Below, piece after piece: positions 53,101 through 61,810 of a stretch of DNA of 64,000 bases (positions are counted from its first letter, which is position 1; each line of letters begins with the position of its first letter). The position numbers and the translations under genes were made by a program. This DNA is from Schizochytrium sp. CCTCC M209059 (lineage: Eukaryota > Sar > Bigyra > Thraustochytrida > Thraustochytriidae). A model generated the notes under the pieces. That model was given only the letters and a program-made list of their open reading frames with translations, ran no database searches and was not told where the DNA came from. The stretch covers positions 260,111 to 324,110 of the forward strand of contig KN805370.1 in the NCBI GenBank assembly GCA_000818945.1, in the 5' to 3' direction.

Positions 53101-54967
53101 GGCAAGCCGTCCTCGTTCACAGAGCCACGACGCCGTGGGTCCTCGCCGCATGTTTTCGAATCCCATTGCACGTTTACGACGCCGCGGAAATTCAATGATG
53201 TCGGTCAACTCACGCAAGTCCTCTGTGGATGAGGACAGTGACGGCAAGCCGCGGCGCAACACGGGCGTTCCAGTTGATGAGGACGCCGTGCGGCTCGCCC
53301 ATGCCAACATTGTTGCGGGTGCATGTTTTGCTCTTGGCCTGCGTTTTGTGGGCACGGGCTTGCGCGCAGCGCAGCAAACGATTCTTCGATTTGTACGGCA
53401 CTTTGCGCACTTGCGCACCTGCGAGAGCGACGATCCTCACGTCCCCCAAAGGCCGGATCGCAGCACGTTAGAGCTTTGCTTAGGCACGTGTGCGGTGTCG
53501 CTTGCCCTCGTCATGGCGGGAACAGGAGACCTCGAAACGCTTCGAATTCTGCGCGCCCTGCGCTTCAAGACTGATGAAACCGTTCGCTTTGGAAATCACA
53601 TGTGCATCGGCGCGGCGATTGGTATTCTTTTTCTCGGTGGTGGGCGCATGTCTTTCAACAACGACAACGCCTCAATTGCGGCCCTTCTGACCTCCTTTTT
53701 CCCGCGCTACCCTCTTCATACGTTCGACAACCAGTATCATTTGCAGGCCTTACGGCACTTGTATGTGCTCGCGGCCGAAGAACGCTGCCTCGACGCGTAC
53801 GACATCGACACACGTTCGCCGTGTTATCTGCCCATCAAGGTCACATTACGTGAGGATGCTGCGCACTATTACAATGACAAGGCCGCCGCACGAGGCGAAG
53901 GCATCGCAGGAGTCGCCTTTAGAGGCGAGGAGTGTCTGCCGCCGCGGCAAGTGGCACGGGCGTTGCAGAGCAAGGCCACAGTCGTTGATATGGTGGCCCC
54001 TTGCCTTTTGCCACCACTCGCGTGGATCTCGTCAATTCGGATCGCATCGCCGAGATACTGGCCCATGAATATCGCTCTTGACGGTGAGCAAAACGTTGCC
54101 CAAAAGCTTGCCCTTAGCGCCTACCGCGTGATTTGCGTCAAGCGCAAGGTCGGCCACCTTAGCTACCTCGAGGATCCGCAGGGTGTGTCGTCATTGTTGG
54201 CCAGGCCGCGTCTCAAGCTGATGCAATCCAAGTCTGGTCTTGATACCCACTCGTCTGATTTCATGCGAGCCTTCACAGCAGACCCGCACGTTCTTGCATT
54301 TGCAAAACACTTTTGCGGCGCGGTGCCGGCTGGCGTCGACGACAAGGAACGCGAATTTGTCGAATTTTGCACGACAACGCTGTACGAGTGCCTTACGCAT
54401 GAAAAGCCCGAGATGCTCAATGACATGATCAATCTGCATCAGACTGGGCGTGCCTTCCAGCGAAGTAGTCACTCGTTCCATTTGCGCAACCTCAAGGTCC
54501 TTATGGCCTTTTATGCAGACGAGAGCATGCGCAAGCAGACGCAAGCTGCCAAACCTGAAGAACAGCCCTTGGTGGACTATGCCTTTTTAGTGTCCCTGGA
54601 GGACAACTTTCGTGCGGCATTTCGTGGGTTCGACGCAGCACCTGGGCTTTTGCGCGACTACTTGCAGCGTCTAGAGTTCCCTCCCCGTCCTTTGTTGGCC
54701 GCTGCTATTGCAGACCATCAAGTAGGAGGGCAAAGTGCGTCCGTCGATCAGGACGCTCTGGCGCAACGAAGCGGGCACGCCAACTGTGAAGTTCTCTTCG
54801 CGGCATACTTGCACTTTTATGGCATTCCCGATGCCGGCGTGCTGGCATCCATGGATTTGTCAAGGCTCTCGATGGAGAGTTTGCCACTATTTATGGCGCA
54901 GCATGCAGGAGCTTTGCGTCCAAGCGCACTTCTTAAGATGGCCATAGCCATGGGAGCAAGCAGGTAG
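47114..54967 (+). CDS. ANAPC1: anaphase-promoting complex subunit 1 (APC1)
   Basis: 2617 residues from the first in-frame ATG, without introns, versus 1944 in human. The N-terminal half is a WD40-like propeller with long acidic, polyalanine (GCC tract near 47785) and Asp/Glu inserts. GMVWFNFTLQDLETLSFG and LSIPLREALHHCR mark the middle domain. The PC-repeat region begins near residue 1620 with NATHAGYLLALGLHGHL, LTMADIYEYLAQGHD, GLSAAKRGTMAPTVSKML and GTAHRLMTEFLLAEIGRRP, all hallmark APC1 blocks. It resumes after a charged insert (about 1935-2050) with GACFALGLRFVGTG and CLGTCAVSLALVMAGTGDL. A Gly/Ser-rich insert lies near 1420-1475. APC1 is the scaffold of the cell-cycle ubiquitin ligase. 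It is related to RPN2 through the PC repeats. Confidence 0.95.
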   Translation: MRLYPVGWFTAPSKSFELFAGGARRHDESTLQAQTSPPDFDEMVHVNGKQVVWSAGHGSTQRIYKSYRQVLSAKQALLASFVGVGVTQDIRSLGVTGDSQVGDQQPAQSNFGGSPGVGPDADAADATPPASETPSRASEPLAQEDRCLCVLQGLECVKIYAPDGSEFEVALPCKAARMWALPRGILIERAVPGVDDMDDADPADDVQSGMPPRQRVPSTAAAAAAAAAAAASAAASSSMRDQGMGTSRGLTTTKDNDDDDDDAPSPMFFSLLHPLEELKPVSYTISQKTASPEDEAAFMDTSAVLETKHDAKHIPPQRLSMPSPMNVDEDALGFTPARPRASRTRKRSGNGDVAANGEDQDTDMGAAEEEEDDEEEDEGRNTRSTPDFVVGEFMCDSHQRILFVDNSLCLVVTYHALRKTHTVWSLLPASAVNTSSRAEVGQESVLRQRMARVCENDEEELALHPNEHDMQHPELQDDDSPVMVEAAPRDGREIGNDGEGDDDDADEDFVAVSDASEDDDSYLDEDDLIESEVYMQEIWSGDKKGVASEPVRSVFVAHDVNGTPLICLMHAATNRLQVLKVRTANKSPISGPGTAASSSPVTPAPTALLATPVPALMKSAPRTEVFVEDAFVLECKSAQPVMASGNANCLDLLVLGLDGKLQLFRGASSLCSIELATELVPPLPSPPAGQSVAARRRAALAINKRPQGTGQVIRLERAVSNRVNLVLDNGYVLRAMTAMAFSSRLVRPCLEGLDRALPARVALRIRVETSYWYDLLCNGEDPRLERAASVLVGVQGLTKTGKAVDLEWAAFIIVIASLIQESLPAGQTSKTSSSSPMVDDDNDENDDRGNTSSAFALMMATDFHCEYAQENQGVLPFDESPQASETEDVAWYVSLLEVSSSYAKAAMAAPEPFERYARVLLLCLHLVYEDMKLSTLTWGMVRPMAGLLSGIVKATLTTSSAARYLDHYARDLGVESPIPLPAMPSEARLNLHTTSSAPDVFAWLTLRAQRASGSYRAIKPPGVAYMGSSAGSFRGNGQDPPSYSGERGGDRTATPARPSAHSTFTSADMATLRPFPELDSCFRTQQICCFYDLLAGGTGDEATSDPLEFRLSKDRKMPRAASKSPVMSAIVAMDGSLGHWMSVHGYEARNAAERTVLGMVWFNFTLQDLETLSFGLSIPLREALHHCRSNPSGRWPADAYVLVGREDMAALALAPPPTLIPIFMRKQLRRIADRLEAAGDDGLGSGPSSQLPAPSQPSESGNAFRTPGGMQGTSSSSKAHAASLARSSSTPYVSSIHSAGSSFRRSSKLRRRRRLSEASLSTVTTAVTPVWRRIASGQGLATQVAEDILWGGGGAMDRRLGRDGIMDQSLLRQQQQQQRSQVTTATRKLLSIADFARLSASASAEVSAGSHGADIFGFEDEGGLDGAKSGSSNGGGVAGSGMGGMGASAGAGGASRATGSGRGGSTGRADDPSGFGLLQRMSSLRFGSDRRIVEVCKLLRSSKPVRLAVDRKPETSDHELVAAQQAKLLLLSRRIMALPVGRGMITLGTVRPLLTDTVDIPVLTLAGKIPPNNAVVKLDFTNVSNVEELMSWPQFHNGCAAGLRLAAGRQVTPLTRTWIAYNRPETPNATHAGYLLALGLHGHLAALTMADIYEYLAQGHDETTVAIMLGLSAAKRGTMAPTVSKMLCLHIPSLLPAAFSDMEVPPTVQTSALIGIGLLYQGTAHRLMTEFLLAEIGRRPNSDRCEDRESYSLAAGLALGFVTLGFGARERGLSGLADLGLEDRLHRYMVGGLDPDFAAAQRAGGGSDPSKCSRVNEGPYVNVNVTSPGATLALAMMYLKSGNESVAARLAIPDTHFLLDYVRPDLLMLRVVARSLVLWDAVEPTEAWALGQVPPAIRFSFERLLGGGSTAASIRAAGLAGARHASQEDADDNLEYEIVSPPPGEESDEDMGDAGHGEGRRPSASGDDGNDDEEEALPAPPMRQSAATPSPSRGRGASRPRSQSHDAVGPRRMFSNPIARLRRRGNSMMSVNSRKSSVDEDSDGKPRRNTGVPVDEDAVRLAHANIVAGACFALGLRFVGTGLRAAQQTILRFVRHFAHLRTCESDDPHVPQRPDRSTLELCLGTCAVSLALVMAGTGDLETLRILRALRFKTDETVRFGNHMCIGAAIGILFLGGGRMSFNNDNASIAALLTSFFPRYPLHTFDNQYHLQALRHLYVLAAEERCLDAYDIDTRSPCYLPIKVTLREDAAHYYNDKAAARGEGIAGVAFRGEECLPPRQVARALQSKATVVDMVAPCLLPPLAWISSIRIASPRYWPMNIALDGEQNVAQKLALSAYRVICVKRKVGHLSYLEDPQGVSSLLARPRLKLMQSKSGLDTHSSDFMRAFTADPHVLAFAKHFCGAVPAGVDDKEREFVEFCTTTLYECLTHEKPEMLNDMINLHQTGRAFQRSSHSFHLRNLKVLMAFYADESMRKQTQAAKPEEQPLVDYAFLVSLEDNFRAAFRGFDAAPGLLRDYLQRLEFPPRPLLAAAIADHQVGGQSASVDQDALAQRSGHANCEVLFAAYLHFYGIPDAGVLASMDLSRLSMESLPLFMAQHAGALRPSALLKMAIAMGASR
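47775..47815. repeat. (GCC)n encoding polyalanine in APC1
   Basis: Around twelve GCC/GCT triplets give an alanine run within a disordered insert. Confidence 0.85.
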
Positions 54968-55081
54968 ATCAGATACATGGACCTAGAAAGATAAAGATGG
55001 AGAGATTGTGATATGTATACCAGAGCTTCGCATATCGAGCAAAAAGGATTATAAAGTCAATGGAAATTGTTGTTTTTCTGC

Positions 55082-58000
55082 TTAGTCGGGGTCGATCTTG
55101 AGCTTGGAAGGCAAAAGGTCAGATATTTGTTGGTCCCAAGAGGGCTGCGTGGCACGTGCGCGCGAAGATGCAGACCAAACGGCACTTCGCTGTCCTCGTG
55201 TGCCTCCTGCCCCGACCCCGCGACGCGTGTAAACACGAGTAGAAGCCTTGGCCAGCGTCCCATGCTTGGCGCGTACAAGATTGACGAGGTCTTTGGACGC
55301 AAGACTGCGCGCAGCGATAAGAATCTGCTTCTCGTAGACCCGAGCATCTACCATGCACTTTACAGTGTGGCGAATTTGTCCGAACGAATCTGCCTTGATG
55401 TTGCTGAGGATTGTTTCTGACTCAACACGGGTCATCATGGCGTCCAATACTTGACGAAGCACCGCCGTATTATTCGAAGCTTGTGCGGCGCTCGTTTCGG
55501 GCAGTTTGGCCACGGCGTCGAGAAGCGCAAACCAAAGACGCTCTGCATTGTGCTCATCCAGGTCTGTGAGCGAATTACGCTCGCAAAGCTGCACGGCAGC
55601 GAGTGCCACCGCGCGGGTGCTCTCGAGAGAACCATGTACATCCGCGTCGCCAAGTGAGGCTAAAATAGTGTGCAAGGCACCCGTCGTATCCCCGGTCCGC
55701 TCGAGCAAGAATGCCGCAGCGTCCCTTACCTTGTGCTCCTTGCATATTTCCAATACGGTGTCGAGCGGGAAAAGCCCATCTCTGTCACGCACGAAGCGAA
55801 GGACCTCATCGGGCTCGAAGCGACAAAGCAGCTCCACAAATCGAACTACGCTCGCCTCTCTGGCCGCAGTGTCTTCGAGGCCTTCGTCAAAACCATAGGA
55901 TTCAGAGGATCCGGGGTCAATGCCGAGGGAGCTGGTCAGGTATGCATTTTTCATGTGCAGAAATTGCAGCTCCGGGAACGCATCGAGCTCGCGTGCGCGC
56001 GCAACGACTCGAACAATGACTTGCGCAGCAAGGTCGCGCTCGTCGGCGTTCGCAAGAAGAGAAGCAAGGTTCGCTTTGACCGCTTCCTCGAGCGCTTCCC
56101 GCACGATGAGAGCATCGTGGTAGCGCAAAAGCTGCGAGTGGATAAAGGCAGCTGGCGTCTCGCTGACGCGGATAATCTGCTCATAGACGGACTGTATGCG
56201 CGCTGGGTTTTGACCGTCTGCAATTGCCGCCTCGAGCGCGTTCTCGTGCAAGGTTCTAAGCGCGCGGTTCCAGCCAAAGGCTCGAAGCTGCTCCGTAAGT
56301 CGCTCGACGTCGTACAGGTCTCCATTGCAGTGTTTCAGAACCTGTACGAGCTCGTCCTGGTTCTTGGTATCAAGTATAATCCGCTGCAAAACCTGATCGA
56401 CGAGATCAGCATCGCGCAGACCAGGCACCGGGTGCTCGAGCAGTCGATCCGAGCAGAGTGCCACTGCCTCGGACATGTCAAGAGTGCGAACGGCCTCGAC
56501 CACGCGGAGCTCCCACTCGTCCTGAGTGGGTCCAAGACCGGCGCGACAGAGTGCAAAGAGGTCGGTGACGTCCTTGTCATTCAGTACGAGAGCGCGTGCC
56601 ATCGGCTTCATGTTTTCAATGAGGAAATCCAAGAGCGTCACGCGAACAAAGGCCGTCGCACCAGGCTCCATGGGAAATCCAAACGGGTAGGAGAGTCCGT
56701 GGAAAGACGTCTCCATGTACGCCAGGAGGCGCTCGACCTCACCCATTTCCAGTAGCGAACGCGCCGGCGTTTCAAAGTCATTAAGGCCAGCTGTGTAGAG
56801 GTATACAAGACCGGAAAGCAAGCCGTTTGCCTTGCAGACGCTGACCAGGGTGTGAAGATCCGTGCGAATCGTGTCGGGCGTGAGATGCAGAATGCATTGT
56901 TCGAGCCGGTCGGCTTGGCCCTTTTGCATGTATTCGTGAACAAAGTCCTGCAGAACCGAAGGGCGCACGACGGTGAGCAGTCTATTGAGAATATAGGGCT
57001 CCATGAGACGCAAAAAGACACTTTGCTGGCCGCACTGCACAAATACATTGTACACGGTGTCAAAGAGAAAGTCAGTCTTTTCAATTTCGACGCAGAATTC
57101 AATGCAGGCTGCGACGCTTTGCGGATCTCCCAACATGGGCGTCCCTGCGGCCGTTGACACAAAACGCATGACAAGGTCGACGAGTTGGCCTGCGTCTCTG
57201 TGGTTGGTGAGCTGATAATGATCAAGTGCGAGAGCCAGAGCTTCGAGCCAGCCATTGTGCGCAATGAGGACCTCGATGCGCTGCATCCAGGATTGCACAG
57301 ACGCCAAACTAAGCTGGCGGATGCCGAGCAGATAGAGCTCTGACCCATTGGCGCGCACGCTATTCTGAAACGAAAAGTCGCGCGCGCTGAACGCGGTCCA
57401 CACGAGCTCTACGTTGCGCACGCTCGTCCGCTCGACGACGGCCATGCCTGAAACGTCGAGAATACAGAGGTCATAATCTGATGTAAGTAAGGCGAGGAGC
57501 GTCTCGCTCAGCCATTCGAGCGCGACAAAGTTTTGCGCTGTCTTGTCTTGATATGTCTCGCGCGACAGGTCGACGCGCTGATGTCGCTTTCGTGACTTGC
57601 GATCAATCGCTACATCGCAGCGCAAAAAGCGGACTATATTGCCCTCGGCGCGCGCGAGAATGTGAGGCGACTTTTGGCGCGAGAAGTCGTCGGCGAGCCT
57701 CGCGTGGCCCCAGGAAAGGCGCGGCAAGATGCCATTGGCAGCAGCCTCTTTTTGGGCGGCTTCCTGGCCTGCTGCTACGGGCCACCGATGTACAATTTTG
57801 GCAGTATTGTTGTCGAGCGAGACCACGAAAGTGTCGCGGGAAGAGGTGATGGCAATGAGATTGAGGGTTTCGATGGCTGCCATTGAAACGATCTGCCCCG
57901 CAGCGCCATCAAGAAGACACTTCGTTTCGAGTGAAAACATCATGAGCGTCTTGGACACGATGCTCATATTGACCACGCCGCTCGTGTCTGCGCTCACAAT

Positions 58001-59452
58001 GGTCGCGTAGGGTTTGCGAGGCGCCGCAGACCCTGAGCCGAGATCAAAGCGATTACTCTTGGGTCCGCCGGTGCCGACGAAACGAATTGAGCAAATAGCG
58101 CACGAATGTGCACTGGGTCCGCTGGCTTCCGCCACATGTCGCAGAAGCGCGAAGCGTGTGAGATCCCAAATTTCCACTCGCCCTCGCGCGAAGCCGACGG
58201 CCAAGAGGTTGTGGCTATTCGCGCCCGATATGGCTGCGTCAATGGAGCTCACGGGTCCGTGATTTGCTTCAGAGGTGAGACTGAAGCGAAGAGCTGCTTC
58301 GAGCTTGTCGAATGGACGACCACCGCAGAGCACGCGCGTGCATCTTTGCTCGGCATCAAAGACAAGCATAAGTGAGCGCGAAGTGCCAATGATGATGTTG
58401 GAGCCAAGGACTGCAATTGACGTCGGCAGGCCGGGTCCGTGTTGCTCGAACTGGGCGTTTCGCTCTAGATCAGCGGTGATGTGGTCCATGACGTCGAGGC
58501 TGACAACCTGGGCAAATTGCACATTGACGTCAATGCCCTTGGCGGAGGCAAAGTTAGCCTCTGTTCGGGCGCGAAACTTGGCACGGATTTCATGAAGGGG
58601 AGCGGAAATTTCACGATTTCCAACGTTTGTGTAGCTCGTGAGCCGTCGGATCCGTTTGCTTGCCACCGGAGCGGAGCGAGAAGACGACGACTCTTGCGTG
58701 TCGTCCTTAATGTTGCCAACGCTTTCGTCATGTCCGTTTTGGCCCCTGTTAAGGGTCTCGTGCTCTGTCTTTCGCGCTGTATTTGTTGAATGGGTCTTGT
58801 CTTGGGCGACCGGGGAAATCGAGCCGGAATCACCATCTTGTTTGGCAGCTGTCGATGGAGGCACGTCAGTCGAAGCGCCATCTTCCTCATTTCCGATGTT
58901 GTTGCCGAGAACCTTAGTTTCATCATCTTCTAGGCCATGCAGCTCTTGGGATGGGATCTCTTCTTTCCCCTTGTCGTCATTGTCGCTGCTGCGAATGCCG
59001 CCGAGAACGTCTTTGTCGTTGTCGTCTTCGTCGTCTTCTGCAAGCAGGGCATCGATGTCACCTCTGCTCATGTCCTCGGCAGCGTCATCGTCGCTCTCGG
59101 CGAGGAGATCTTCGACAGTAGGCGGGGGCGCGAGTCGTCGTGGCCTTGGCGCGTTCTCGTTTTGGCCGGCCTCGTCTTCGGCCTTGGGCTTGCCAGCGTG
59201 CGCCGTCGTCGCCGCAGCTTCGAGCCCGGGAGTTCCCGCCCGGTCTTCGTCGCTCTCGGCTACAGCGCCAGCGGCGGCGTTCCCGGCCAGAAGCGGCGGA
59301 GAGGTCGAGGTCGCTGCTGCTGGCGAGGCCGCGGCGGCGAGGAGGTCGTCGCTCGCGGCGCCCGAGGCCGAAGACGCGAGATCTGCGGCGTCCTCCTCGC
59401 CGCTGCTGGCCTCGAGCAGCAGGTCTTCGAGCGCCGAGTGCTGGCGCTGCAT
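55082..59452 (-). CDS. VPS8: VPS8, CORVET endosomal tethering subunit, lacking C-terminal RING
   Basis: 1456 residues from the ATG at 59452. The frame further upstream starts only with TTG. The first about 300 residues are Asp/Glu/Ser-rich and disordered, with TVEDLLAESDDD resembling the ILNETDDEE motif of human VPS8. The beta-propeller begins GLPTSIAVLGSNIIIGTSRSL and includes LLAVGFARGRVEIWDLTRF. The clathrin-repeat-like solenoid includes WMQRIEVLIAHNGWLEALAL, PYILNRLLTVVRPSVLQDFV and VYLYTAGLNDFETP. CORVET tethers early endosomes through Rab5. Family members usually end in a RING-H2 zinc finger after the solenoid. Here the last 60 residues are basic and Gly/Ser-rich, with no Cys/His pairs, and no room remains before APC1, whose stop is 114 bases away. 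Confidence 0.92.
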   Translation of the reverse strand: MQRQHSALEDLLLEASSGEEDAADLASSASGAASDDLLAAAASPAAATSTSPPLLAGNAAAGAVAESDEDRAGTPGLEAAATTAHAGKPKAEDEAGQNENAPRPRRLAPPPTVEDLLAESDDDAAEDMSRGDIDALLAEDDEDDNDKDVLGGIRSSDNDDKGKEEIPSQELHGLEDDETKVLGNNIGNEEDGASTDVPPSTAAKQDGDSGSISPVAQDKTHSTNTARKTEHETLNRGQNGHDESVGNIKDDTQESSSSRSAPVASKRIRRLTSYTNVGNREISAPLHEIRAKFRARTEANFASAKGIDVNVQFAQVVSLDVMDHITADLERNAQFEQHGPGLPTSIAVLGSNIIIGTSRSLMLVFDAEQRCTRVLCGGRPFDKLEAALRFSLTSEANHGPVSSIDAAISGANSHNLLAVGFARGRVEIWDLTRFALLRHVAEASGPSAHSCAICSIRFVGTGGPKSNRFDLGSGSAAPRKPYATIVSADTSGVVNMSIVSKTLMMFSLETKCLLDGAAGQIVSMAAIETLNLIAITSSRDTFVVSLDNNTAKIVHRWPVAAGQEAAQKEAAANGILPRLSWGHARLADDFSRQKSPHILARAEGNIVRFLRCDVAIDRKSRKRHQRVDLSRETYQDKTAQNFVALEWLSETLLALLTSDYDLCILDVSGMAVVERTSVRNVELVWTAFSARDFSFQNSVRANGSELYLLGIRQLSLASVQSWMQRIEVLIAHNGWLEALALALDHYQLTNHRDAGQLVDLVMRFVSTAAGTPMLGDPQSVAACIEFCVEIEKTDFLFDTVYNVFVQCGQQSVFLRLMEPYILNRLLTVVRPSVLQDFVHEYMQKGQADRLEQCILHLTPDTIRTDLHTLVSVCKANGLLSGLVYLYTAGLNDFETPARSLLEMGEVERLLAYMETSFHGLSYPFGFPMEPGATAFVRVTLLDFLIENMKPMARALVLNDKDVTDLFALCRAGLGPTQDEWELRVVEAVRTLDMSEAVALCSDRLLEHPVPGLRDADLVDQVLQRIILDTKNQDELVQVLKHCNGDLYDVERLTEQLRAFGWNRALRTLHENALEAAIADGQNPARIQSVYEQIIRVSETPAAFIHSQLLRYHDALIVREALEEAVKANLASLLANADERDLAAQVIVRVVARARELDAFPELQFLHMKNAYLTSSLGIDPGSSESYGFDEGLEDTAAREASVVRFVELLCRFEPDEVLRFVRDRDGLFPLDTVLEICKEHKVRDAAAFLLERTGDTTGALHTILASLGDADVHGSLESTRAVALAAVQLCERNSLTDLDEHNAERLWFALLDAVAKLPETSAAQASNNTAVLRQVLDAMMTRVESETILSNIKADSFGQIRHTVKCMVDARVYEKQILIAARSLASKDLVNLVRAKHGTLAKASTRVYTRRGVGAGGTRGQRSAVWSASSRARATQPSWDQQISDLLPSKLKIDPD

Positions 59453-59670
59453 CGCGCCGCCTCCGCGCGCGCCGCGAGCCCCGCCCGCGCCGCCCTCCCT
59501 CGCGCTCTCGAGCGCCGCTCCGGGTCTGCCGGCCCGAGCAGGCCGGACTCGACCCGCGCGAGCCTCCACCAAACCAGGATCTTCGTATCTTTGGGGGGGC
59601 GCAGCAAGCCTTGCTCGCGAGCAAGGACGAGGTCGGGCGCGTCGAGGGGGCGAGCGCGGCCTCCTCGGGC
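59453..59670. promoter_or_regulatory. compact divergent promoter VPS8 / COMMD10
   Basis: Only 218 bases separate the two outward ATG codons, so the promoters must overlap. Very GC-rich; no TATA box seen. Confidence 0.7.
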
Positions 59671-60522
59671 ATGGCCGCGCTGGGCCGCGCGCCTCGCCGC
59701 TTCCGCGAGGCCCTGGCCGCGCCGGTATGCGCGAAGACCTCCGCGGCGCGCTTCGAGGCGCTCGTGATGGAGATCATGGAGCGCACCGGGGAGACCCAGG
59801 GCCGACAAGAACGACTTGGTGAACAAGACCAAGACCAAGACCAAGACCAAGACCAAGACCAAGACCAAGACCAAGATCAAGGCGAAGATCAAGGCAAAGT
59901 CCGAGGCGAAGGCGAAGGCGAAGGCGGCGGAGGAAGTGTGGAACGAGATGGGCCGGGAGCAAGTGGCAGGGAGGTCTTGGTTTTTCACGCGCGCGAGAAA
60001 GCGAGGCTGGTCAAGGTCACGGGGCTGTCGATGGCGGAACTCGACGAGGTCGTTGCGCTCGCTGTGGAGGTGATCAAACGCGTTCGAGCGCTCGAAGAAT
60101 GCAGCGCAGCGGAGCTCGTCTCATTTCTTACGTCAGAACGGTGTGGCATGGATTTGGAGCACGCACAAGCGTTTGGGCGGGCGTGGACTTTGCATGCATC
60201 TCGAAGGCCCGTTGCCAGCGGTGGTATTCAAGTTCACCCACAAGACCGCTCTTCTGACCTGGATGATGCCGATACCGACGATGACAACGACGACGACAAT
60301 GACAAGAACGACTCGGAAATGCTCAAGCTGAAGCACGTTGATTGGGATGTCGGTGTCCACCTTGGCAACAGCAACGCTTTGCGACTCGCTGTTCCCACGG
60401 CTACTTTGCATTTGCACACTAAAACCCGTGAGGAGCGCGCATGCTTTTCATATTCATTCTCGCGATCTGAGCTCTTCGATCTCTTCCAGAGGCTGGAGCA
60501 GATCCAGCAAGAGCTCGATTGA
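59671..60522 (+). CDS. COMMD10: COMM-domain protein, COMMD10-like
   Basis: 283 residues from the ATG at 59671. The frame is open far upstream, but only as the antisense of VPS8. RFEALVMEIMERTG near 28 matches the RFPRLLTRILQKL helix of COMMD10. A Gln-Asp repeat (about 52-72, from a CAAGAC microsatellite) and Gly/Glu stretch interrupt the N-terminal helical domain, which resumes with SMAELDEVVALAVEVIKRV. The C-terminal COMM domain starts LKHVDWDVGVHL and ends FSRSELFDLFQRLEQIQQELD, close to the FSHKELFDFYNKLETIQAQLD ending of human COMMD10. COMMD proteins form the Commander complex with Retriever for endosomal recycling. It is longer than the human protein (202 residues) because of the repeat insert and the acidic loop. 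Confidence 0.88.
   Translation: MAALGRAPRRFREALAAPVCAKTSAARFEALVMEIMERTGETQGRQERLGEQDQDQDQDQDQDQDQDQDQGEDQGKVRGEGEGEGGGGSVERDGPGASGREVLVFHAREKARLVKVTGLSMAELDEVVALAVEVIKRVRALEECSAAELVSFLTSERCGMDLEHAQAFGRAWTLHASRRPVASGGIQVHPQDRSSDLDDADTDDDNDDDNDKNDSEMLKLKHVDWDVGVHLGNSNALRLAVPTATLHLHTKTREERACFSYSFSRSELFDLFQRLEQIQQELD
59823..59880. repeat. (ACCAAG)n hexamer repeat in COMMD10
   Basis: Nine to ten CAAGAC units encoding alternating Gln-Asp. Confidence 0.92.
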
Positions 60523-60726
60523 TCAATTTGTGTCCTCCCTCTCTCTCGAAGGCCTCTCACGAAGAATTCGTTCGCGACAGCGAGTCTCATACGTTACGGT
60601 CCGCAGAGATGTATTCTCGTCTGCTGAGACCACCTCGGGTTGCGGAACCCATGCATACATGTACATTTATCTGCTGCTGCAGCTGGCTGTGGCTGCACGT
60701 CGCGACGCTGCGCGACGTCGTTGTTC

Positions 60727-60785
60727 CGCTCTCTCTCTCTCTATCTCTCTCTCTCGCACACAGGCTCTCTCTCTCTCTCTCTCTC
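60727..60785. repeat. (CT)n tracts
   Basis: Two CT-dinucleotide runs separated by a CGCACACAGG spacer. Confidence 0.9.
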
Positions 60786-61710
60786 GTCTGCGCGCTTGTC
60801 TGCTTGCTTCCGGCTCACTGCAGCTTGCTTGGCTTGCACGTGCGCGTGCTACGTGACCCGGCGGCCCTTCTTCTTCACATTCGCTCGCTTGCTTGCTCGC
60901 TCTCTCCCTCCCGGCGGCGCAGGGTCGGGGAAACCCTGCTTTGCCAGAGCGACCTCTGCTGCCCGCGCGGGCTTCCCTCGCTGCTCTCGCGCCGCTTCTG
61001 GTCGCGCGACTTTTGATCAGGCAGGCAGCGAGAGCGCGCGATCGTGATCGAAGAACTTGACGATGAAGGAAGGTTCAAGGGAGAAAAGAAGAGTAATTCC
61101 AATCATAATGGCAAAGACGCTCGCAGCCAGGTTGTGTGTGTTCTTGAAGAACGCGGGGCGTCTGCACTGCGGCAGCAACATGCAATACTGAGGATCGCAT
61201 GTCTCGGCTCTGGCGAAGGGCGGCTGGCTGGCTGGCTGGCTGCTGCATGCAGAAGTGAGATCTTCAAGTTTTCTTCTTTGTCTGGTAGACGGAGTATAGT
61301 AAAGTCAATCTCATCTTTTCGAAGTCTGGGGCCGACCCTTTCCTTCCCTTCAAGCCCTTTCCTTTCAAGTCGATTTTATCAATGACCCCATTCCCTTTCA
61401 ATTCCTGTCCCGATGAGGAACTTCCTCATTCATCCTTTCATTCATGCACTGCATGGCATTCAACCATTCATTCAACCATTTGTTCATAGGCTCAGCTTAG
61501 GCTCAGGCTATTGTTCTCTCAAAAGGCCATTTTTTCACTGTCAATGTTTCTTTTCTCTTCTTTCATTTGGTCGATGACGATCCCCCGCCCGGGCCGACCG
61601 ATCGATCGACAGATCGTTCTCCAGATCGAGCGGAGCAGAACCCGAACGAGGGCGCCCCCTGCGAGCGCCTAATCCGCCCGCCCGCCGCCGTGCAAAGCAG
61701 CCGCGGCTGC

Positions 61711-61810
61711 GGTCGCCGCCGAGACGCGCGCGCCCTTCCCTCCCCCCCCCTTCGCCCGCCCCGCGGTCGCCGCCGAGACGCGCGCGCCCTTCCCTCCCCC
61801 CCCCTTCGCC
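61711..61810. repeat. 46-bp perfect direct repeat
   Basis: 61711-61756 and 61765-61810 are identical (GGTCGCCGCCGAGACGCGCG to the T-C9-TTCGCC end), separated by eight bases. Each carries a C9 run. Confidence 0.92.

Noticed and set aside
55670..56755. 361-codon plus-strand frame inside VPS8
   Set aside because: Antisense of the VPS8 solenoid.
58638..59822. Serine/alanine-rich plus-strand frame over the VPS8 N-terminus
   Set aside because: Antisense of the acidic disordered region; composition is purely repeat-driven.
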